NCBI GenBank assembly: GCA_036825755.1
Contig: DAISXR010000062.1
Span: 1-20,439, forward strand
DNA from: JAJFTV01 sp036825755
Lineage (GTDB): Bacteria > Chloroflexota > Anaerolineae > Anaerolineales > Anaerolineaceae
Direction: 5' to 3'
DNA: 20,439 bases
The notes beneath the pieces were generated by a model. That model had not been told where the DNA came from and made no database searches. It was given only the letters and a program-made list of their open reading frames with translations. Shown here piece by piece: positions 16,163 through 20,439 of this stretch (position 1 is the first letter of the stretch; each line of letters opens with the position of its first letter). Position numbers and translations under genes: made by a program.

Positions 16163-18121
16163 ATGAGCGAACAAACAACCAGACGACCCATCACTCCTGA
16201 AGATTATTTCAGGCTTGAATACATCACGGAAGCACGTCTCTCACCGGACGCAAAAAAGCTGGCTTACGGTGTGATGCACTACGATCCAAAAAAGGATGAG
16301 GACTGTACCGCCCTGTGGCTGCTGGATCTGGAAAGCGGTGAAAACCGCCAGTTAACCGGCGGTGAACATGTGGACTGCAGCTTTGCCTGGTCGCCAGATG
16401 GTAAAAAGATTGCTTTTACCTCCACACGCGTGGAACCAGCCCAGGTGTTCGTTCTGCCGATGGACGGCGGAGAAGCGCTGCAGCTTACTTCCGGCAAAGC
16501 CGGCGTGGCAGAAGGGCCGCACTGGTCGCCGGATGGGCGTTTCATCGCCTTTACCGCCCCGGATCCTGAAGACGAGATCAACCGTTCACTGCCGTACCGG
16601 GTGACAAGGCATATCTACCGCTTTGACCGGTTGGGCTATCTGGGTGAAAAGCTCACCGATCTGTACGTCATCCCGGCTGGCGGCGGCGAACCCCGCCGTC
16701 TCACGGATGATAACTGCATGAACTCCGGCCCAACCTGGTCGCCAGACGGGCAGGAGATTCTGTTCATCGCCACCCACCACCCGGATACCTTTCACCTGCA
16801 CGGGGTGCTCAAGACCGTGGATATGAAAGGCGACGTGATCACGCTGGTGGATGAGGGCTGGGGCAGTGCCCATTCGGCGGAGTGGATGCCCAATGGCAAA
16901 ATCTGCTTCTCCGGGCAGGTGAAAGAATCCAAAATGGGCCACAAAACAGATCTGTGGGTGATCCCCCGGCGCGGCGGAACCCCGCAATGCCGTACCGATG
17001 GCCTGATCGGCGAGGTCAACGGCGGCCCACAGGATGATATCCCGGTTCGTCTGACCTCGCGCACCATGATCAGCCCTGACTGCCAGACCGCCATTGCGCG
17101 CGTGGAAAAAGGCGGGTATACCCAGATCTGGCAGATCGCCCTCAGCGGCCCGGAAGATTGCCGGCCGCTGGTTCAGGCCGACGCGTCCATCTTCCCGATG
17201 GGAATGACGGACAGCCAGTTTATCTATCTCGCCACCGCCTGGAACGACCCTACCAACCTGTACCGCTGCGGGCGGAACGGTGAAAATATCGAAAAGCTGA
17301 CCCACCTGAATGAAAGCCTGCTGGGTGATTTGCTGCAGCCCGAGGTGCAGAACCTGCATTTCAAAGGCTGTGACGGCGTGGAAATTGAAGGCTGGCTGAT
17401 GAAACCCGTCATCGGACAGGCCCCCTATCCCACCGTTCTCAACATCCACGGCGGACCCACCGGGTGCTACGGCAATGCGTACGCCTTCGACTATCAGATG
17501 CTGGCGGGAGCCGGTTACGCTGTGCTGTTCATTAACCCGCAGGGTTCCACCGGCTACGGCAACGATTTCGGCACCTCACTCAACCTGCGCTGGGGCGAGA
17601 TCGACTATGTGGATCAGATGGCTGCGCTGAATCATGTCATCGAACTGGGGCTGACGAACCCGGATAAACTGGGCATCTATGGCCTGTCCTATGGCGGGTA
17701 TATGACCTGCTGGATGATCACCCAGACCGATCGGTTCAAGGCCGCCATCTCGGAGAACCCGGTCAGTGATCTGGCCAGTGACTGCGGGGTGGGCGATCTG
17801 AGCGTGTGGATGAACCTGGACGCGCTGGGCGGTATGCCGTATGAGGTGCCGCAGATGTATGACAAAGCTTCGCCGGTCACGTTTGCGCACCGGGTGAAAA
17901 CGCCCACGCTCATGCTGCAGGGTGAATGCGACTACCGCTGCCCAGCCTTGAACACCGAGCAGTTCTACACCATGCTGAAGGTGAACAAATGCATCGTGGA
18001 AATGGTGCGGCTGCCCGGCAGTTCGCACGCTGAATCAATCGGCGGTAAGCCCATCATCCGCCGCGCGCAGAATGAAGAATTGCTGGCCTGGATGAAGAAA
18101 TACAATCCGGTAGGGGAGTGA
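16163..18121 (+). CDS. S9C-type serine peptidase, array member E
   Basis: The 652-residue protein has blades FAWSPDGKKIAF, PHWSPDGRFIAF and PTWSPDGQEILF and a hydrolase domain with HGGPTGCYG from His429. The triad is Ser509 (GLSYGGYMTC), Asp590 (GECDYRCP) and His622 (GSSHAES). Its start ITPEDYFRLEYITEARLSPD matches that of F, making E/F a pair at the N-terminus, though its nucleophile elbow is of the B-C-D type. The insert reads PYRVTRHIYRFDRLGYLG, with Arg for the otherwise constant Gly of FDG. AAGGAG lies 5 nt before the ATG. It follows D by 50 bp, and 254 bp with a palindromic repeat separate it from F. Confidence 0.93.
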   Translation: MSEQTTRRPITPEDYFRLEYITEARLSPDAKKLAYGVMHYDPKKDEDCTALWLLDLESGENRQLTGGEHVDCSFAWSPDGKKIAFTSTRVEPAQVFVLPMDGGEALQLTSGKAGVAEGPHWSPDGRFIAFTAPDPEDEINRSLPYRVTRHIYRFDRLGYLGEKLTDLYVIPAGGGEPRRLTDDNCMNSGPTWSPDGQEILFIATHHPDTFHLHGVLKTVDMKGDVITLVDEGWGSAHSAEWMPNGKICFSGQVKESKMGHKTDLWVIPRRGGTPQCRTDGLIGEVNGGPQDDIPVRLTSRTMISPDCQTAIARVEKGGYTQIWQIALSGPEDCRPLVQADASIFPMGMTDSQFIYLATAWNDPTNLYRCGRNGENIEKLTHLNESLLGDLLQPEVQNLHFKGCDGVEIEGWLMKPVIGQAPYPTVLNIHGGPTGCYGNAYAFDYQMLAGAGYAVLFINPQGSTGYGNDFGTSLNLRWGEIDYVDQMAALNHVIELGLTNPDKLGIYGLSYGGYMTCWMITQTDRFKAAISENPVSDLASDCGVGDLSVWMNLDALGGMPYEVPQMYDKASPVTFAHRVKTPTLMLQGECDYRCPALNTEQFYTMLKVNKCIVEMVRLPGSSHAESIGGKPIIRRAQNEELLAWMKKYNPVGE

Positions 18122-18128
18122 AGCCCTT

Positions 18129-18212
18129 CCCCCCGACCCCCTTCCCAGTGGGAAGGGGGAGAAAAACTTTCGGATGAATTTTTCCTCCGCAGACGTCGGA
18201 AAAATTCATCCG
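18129..18212. repeat. Palindromic repeat element between E and F
   Basis: CCCCCTTCCC (18137-18146) pairs with GGGAAGGGGG (18150-18159) across AGT; after GAGAAAAACTTT a second perfect stem follows, CGGATGAATTTTTCC (18171-18185) with its complement at 18198-18212 around a 12-nt loop. The first hairpin has the same 10-bp arms as the one at 585-607, and the order of parts matches that element in opposite orientation. It may also weaken or end transcription before F. Confidence 0.65.
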
Positions 18213-18375
18213 ATGGACGGGAAAATCGATATTCGCAACATTCGCGCGGTCGATACATAACAAGGAAATGTAATAAAAGCTAATCATTTTCAAGATGAAA
18301 GATCCTCATCGAGAACGGGAATGAGATGCCCTAATCATCGGAAATGATGAAGGAAAGAACAGAACAGGAGAAAAT

Positions 18376-20346
18376 ATGACCCAAACTGAAGAAACCAAAC
18401 GCGGCGCACTGCCCGAGGATTATTTCAAACTTAAATTTATCCAGGCTGCGGCTCTTTCACCGGACGGAAAGAAAGCCGTTTACCTGCTGGAGCGGGTGGA
18501 TGAAAAGGAAATGAAACCCTGTCACTCGCTGTGGATGCTCGACCTTACCACCGGCGAAAGCCACCAGTTCACCTCCGAGGAAACCGGCGGAGGAGCCCCG
18601 GCCTGGTCGCCGGACGGCAAAACGCTGGCCTTCATCTCCGTGCACAAAGACCTGCCGCAAATCTTCATCATGCCGGTGGACGGCGGCGAAGCCTACCCGC
18701 TCACCAAAATGGAGCAGGGCGTAGGCGGAGCGCCGGTCTGGTCGCCGGATGGCTCGCAGATTGCCTTTACCGCCGGCCCTAAACCGACCGAGAAGCCGGA
18801 TCCCAAAAAGCCGTACCGCATCACCCGCTCGGTGTACCGCGCTGACGGCGTGGGATATCTGCATGACAAGGTGCAGGATATTTACGTGATTCCGGCCGAG
18901 GGCGGCGAAGCCAAACAATTAACCCATGACGAATCAAACTTTGTGGGCGTATCCTGGTCGCCGGACGGCAAAGAAATCCTTTGCCAGGTTCACATGGCCC
19001 CGGATGCCTTCAACCCGGCCACGACCATGAAAATCCTCGATCTGGACGGCAATGCCCGTGATCTGATCAAAGAATGGGGCGAGATCGGCAACGCGGAGTG
19101 GATGCCGGACGGCAAGCGAATCCTCTTTACCGGTGTACCGGCCGGAAAACCGATCGGTACAAAATCGGATCTGTGGCTGGTGAGTAAAGACGGCGGCGAG
19201 CCTGAATGTCGAACCGCAGGTTTGAAGGTGGGCGTGGGCGGGCATAATCAACCGGATATGCCGTGCATGCTCATGTCATTGCTGAAGATCAACCCGGTTG
19301 GTGATCGGGCCTGGTTCAATGTGCAGGAAGGCGGCAAGATCGAACTGTATGAATTTGCCCTGAGCGGACCGGAAAGCTGGAAACCGATCATCACCGGGGA
19401 TCAATCTGCCATCCTGCTCGGTAAGACGGATGATGTGCTTTTGATCGGGATCAGCAACCTGCACGATCCGGCCAACCTGTACCGCGCTGATGCGGATGGG
19501 AAAAATCTGCGCCAGCTCACCCACATCAACGACGAGGTAATCGGGCAGTGGAAGGAGCCGCGGGTGGAGCACCTGTTGTTCCCCTCGGTGGACGGGAAAG
19601 AGGTGGAAGGCTGGCTGATGCGCCCCGAAACCGGCGAAGCCCCCTATCCCACCGTTCTGTATATCCACGGCGGCCCGCACTCGGCCTGGGGGAATGTGTT
19701 CTCATTTGATTTCCGCCTGCTGAGCGGGGCCGGGTACGCGGTGCTGTTTATCAACCACCGCGCCTCCACCGGCTACGGCGACGAGTTTTCGACTGCCATC
19801 AAGGGCGATTGGGGCAACCTGGATTACAACGATCTGATGTACGGCGTGGATTACGCCATCGCTCAGGGGTTGGTGGACGGCGACCGCATGGGTGTGTGCG
19901 GCCTGTCCGGCGGCGGCAATCTGTCGTGCTGGATTGTGGGCAACACAAACCGTTTCAAAGCTGCCGTACCGGAAAACCCGGTAGCCAACTGGCTCAGCTT
20001 TTACGGCGTCAGCGACATCGGCGTGTGGTTCGCGGTGGAGGAGCTTGGCGGCCACCCGCATGAGATCCCCGAGATCTACCGCAAGTGCTCGCCCATCACC
20101 TATGCGCACAACTGCACCACTCCCACCCTGATGGTTCAGGGCGAGATGGATTTCCGCTGCCCGGCCGAGCAATCCGAGCAGTTCTACACCATCCTCAAGG
20201 CCAATGGCTGCATCTGCGAGATGGCGCGCCTGCCGTTCAGCCCGCACGCCGGTTCGATCGCCGGAGCGCCGGCAGTGCGCAAGTACCAGAACGAGGTGCT
20301 ACTGGACTGGATGAACCGCTACGTGCTGGGAAAAACCACCGAATAA
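18376..20346 (+). CDS. S9C-type serine peptidase, array member F
   Basis: The 656-residue protein has blades PAWSPDGKTLAF, PVWSPDGSQIAF and VSWSPDGKEILC, then a hydrolase domain with HGGPHSAWG from His431 and the triad Ser511 (GLSGGGNLSC), Asp592 (GEMDFRCP) and His624 (FSPHAGS). The catalytic half is closest to A: both have NHRASTGYGDEFSTAIKGDW, GGGN after the nucleophile and EELGGHPHEIPEIYRKCSP. The first 20 residues instead match E (PEDYFKLKFI), and the PVDGGEAYPLTKMEQ blade matches B. AGGAG lies 5 nt before the ATG. F sits apart from E after 254 bp, so it may have its own promoter, but none is clear in 18213-18375. The gene is complete; an IS end begins 39 bp after its stop. Confidence 0.93.
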   Translation: MTQTEETKRGALPEDYFKLKFIQAAALSPDGKKAVYLLERVDEKEMKPCHSLWMLDLTTGESHQFTSEETGGGAPAWSPDGKTLAFISVHKDLPQIFIMPVDGGEAYPLTKMEQGVGGAPVWSPDGSQIAFTAGPKPTEKPDPKKPYRITRSVYRADGVGYLHDKVQDIYVIPAEGGEAKQLTHDESNFVGVSWSPDGKEILCQVHMAPDAFNPATTMKILDLDGNARDLIKEWGEIGNAEWMPDGKRILFTGVPAGKPIGTKSDLWLVSKDGGEPECRTAGLKVGVGGHNQPDMPCMLMSLLKINPVGDRAWFNVQEGGKIELYEFALSGPESWKPIITGDQSAILLGKTDDVLLIGISNLHDPANLYRADADGKNLRQLTHINDEVIGQWKEPRVEHLLFPSVDGKEVEGWLMRPETGEAPYPTVLYIHGGPHSAWGNVFSFDFRLLSGAGYAVLFINHRASTGYGDEFSTAIKGDWGNLDYNDLMYGVDYAIAQGLVDGDRMGVCGLSGGGNLSCWIVGNTNRFKAAVPENPVANWLSFYGVSDIGVWFAVEELGGHPHEIPEIYRKCSPITYAHNCTTPTLMVQGEMDFRCPAEQSEQFYTILKANGCICEMARLPFSPHAGSIAGAPAVRKYQNEVLLDWMNRYVLGKTTE

Positions 20347-20385
20347 CCAAAAATTGTTCTTATTGATTCAAAAAAGAGACGCCAT

Positions 20386-20439
20386 TGAACTGCACCCCAA
20401 AAGTTGGACACCACCAACAGAAAGGGTGCAGTTTTACTA
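20386..20439 (+). mobile_element. Probable left end of an IS3-family insertion sequence (truncated by window end)
   Basis: From TG at 20386 the sequence reads TGAACTGCACCCCAAAAGTT followed by GGACACC, which resembles the terminal inverted repeats of IS3-family elements (TG start, CCCC-AAAAGTTGGACA core). Inside it AACTGCACCC (20388-20397) and GGGTGCAGTT (20424-20433) form a 10-bp inverted repeat. The transposase would lie beyond the window, so the element is known only by its end. Confidence 0.6.

Noticed and set aside
16586..17449. 287-codon open frame antisense to peptidase E (and a similar 233-codon one at 13062-13763 in C)
   Set aside because: Such long antisense frames recur at similar places in several paralogues, as expected from shared GC-rich codon bias; no start site or domain supports them.
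8031..20346. Reading the WSPDG repeats as TolB/PD40 translocation proteins
   Set aside because: Every gene continues into a complete alpha/beta hydrolase with an intact triad, so they are S9 peptidases rather than TolB-like propellers.

Overview
The window is about 20.4 kb of bacterial DNA at roughly 55-60% GC by eye, densely coding, with clear Shine-Dalgarno sites and intrinsic terminators. It carries an exact 100-N scaffold gap (3099-3198) and stops inside what looks like an insertion-sequence end, so it is probably part of a metagenomic or draft assembly. Protein style (YuxL-like S9C peptidases, a TIGR02206/TMEM164-type membrane protein, a Thermotoga-type inositol gene pair) would suit an anaerobic fermenter such as an Anaerolineae (Chloroflexota) bacterium. 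That placement is inference; no rRNA or tRNA is present to settle it.

Left part (1-4311). The 3' end of a zinc-type dehydrogenase resembling scyllo-inosose 3-dehydrogenase (IolM) is followed by a TIM-barrel sugar epimerase resembling IolO (5-keto-L-gluconate epimerase). Together they suggest the end of a Thermotoga-type myo-inositol catabolic cluster. They are separated by a compact element of four hairpins. A bidirectional terminator then meets a leftward two-gene unit: an S9B/DPP-IV-like peptidase, broken only by the assembly gap, followed by a SAM methyltransferase.

Middle (4312-7770). A 507-bp non-coding divergent region carries candidate promoters for both directions. Rightward genes encode a small lipoprotein with a CBM9-like motif, a TIGR02206/YwaF-type integral membrane protein and a 14-helix DHA2-family MFS exporter, closed by a strong terminator.

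Right part (7771-20346). This is the striking feature: six consecutive, same-strand paralogues of an approximately 650-residue S9C-type serine peptidase (acylaminoacyl-peptidase/YuxL-like, beta-propeller plus alpha/beta hydrolase), here called A to F. All six keep a complete Ser-Asp-His triad. The distances His(HGGP)-80-Ser-81-Asp-32-His are identical in all six, so length differences lie almost wholly in the propeller half. N-terminal signatures pair neighbours (A/B, C/D, E/F), whereas the active-site signature pairs the two outermost genes (A/F), suggesting a mosaic history. A terminator after B and a palindromic repeat before F divide the array into at least two, possibly three, transcription units. 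No signal peptides are visible, so the set probably forms a cytoplasmic bank of oligopeptidases with differing specificities that finishes the breakdown of imported peptides. With the S9B enzyme on the left, seven S9 peptidases lie within 18 kb. The window ends in a probable IS3-family left end 39 bp after F.
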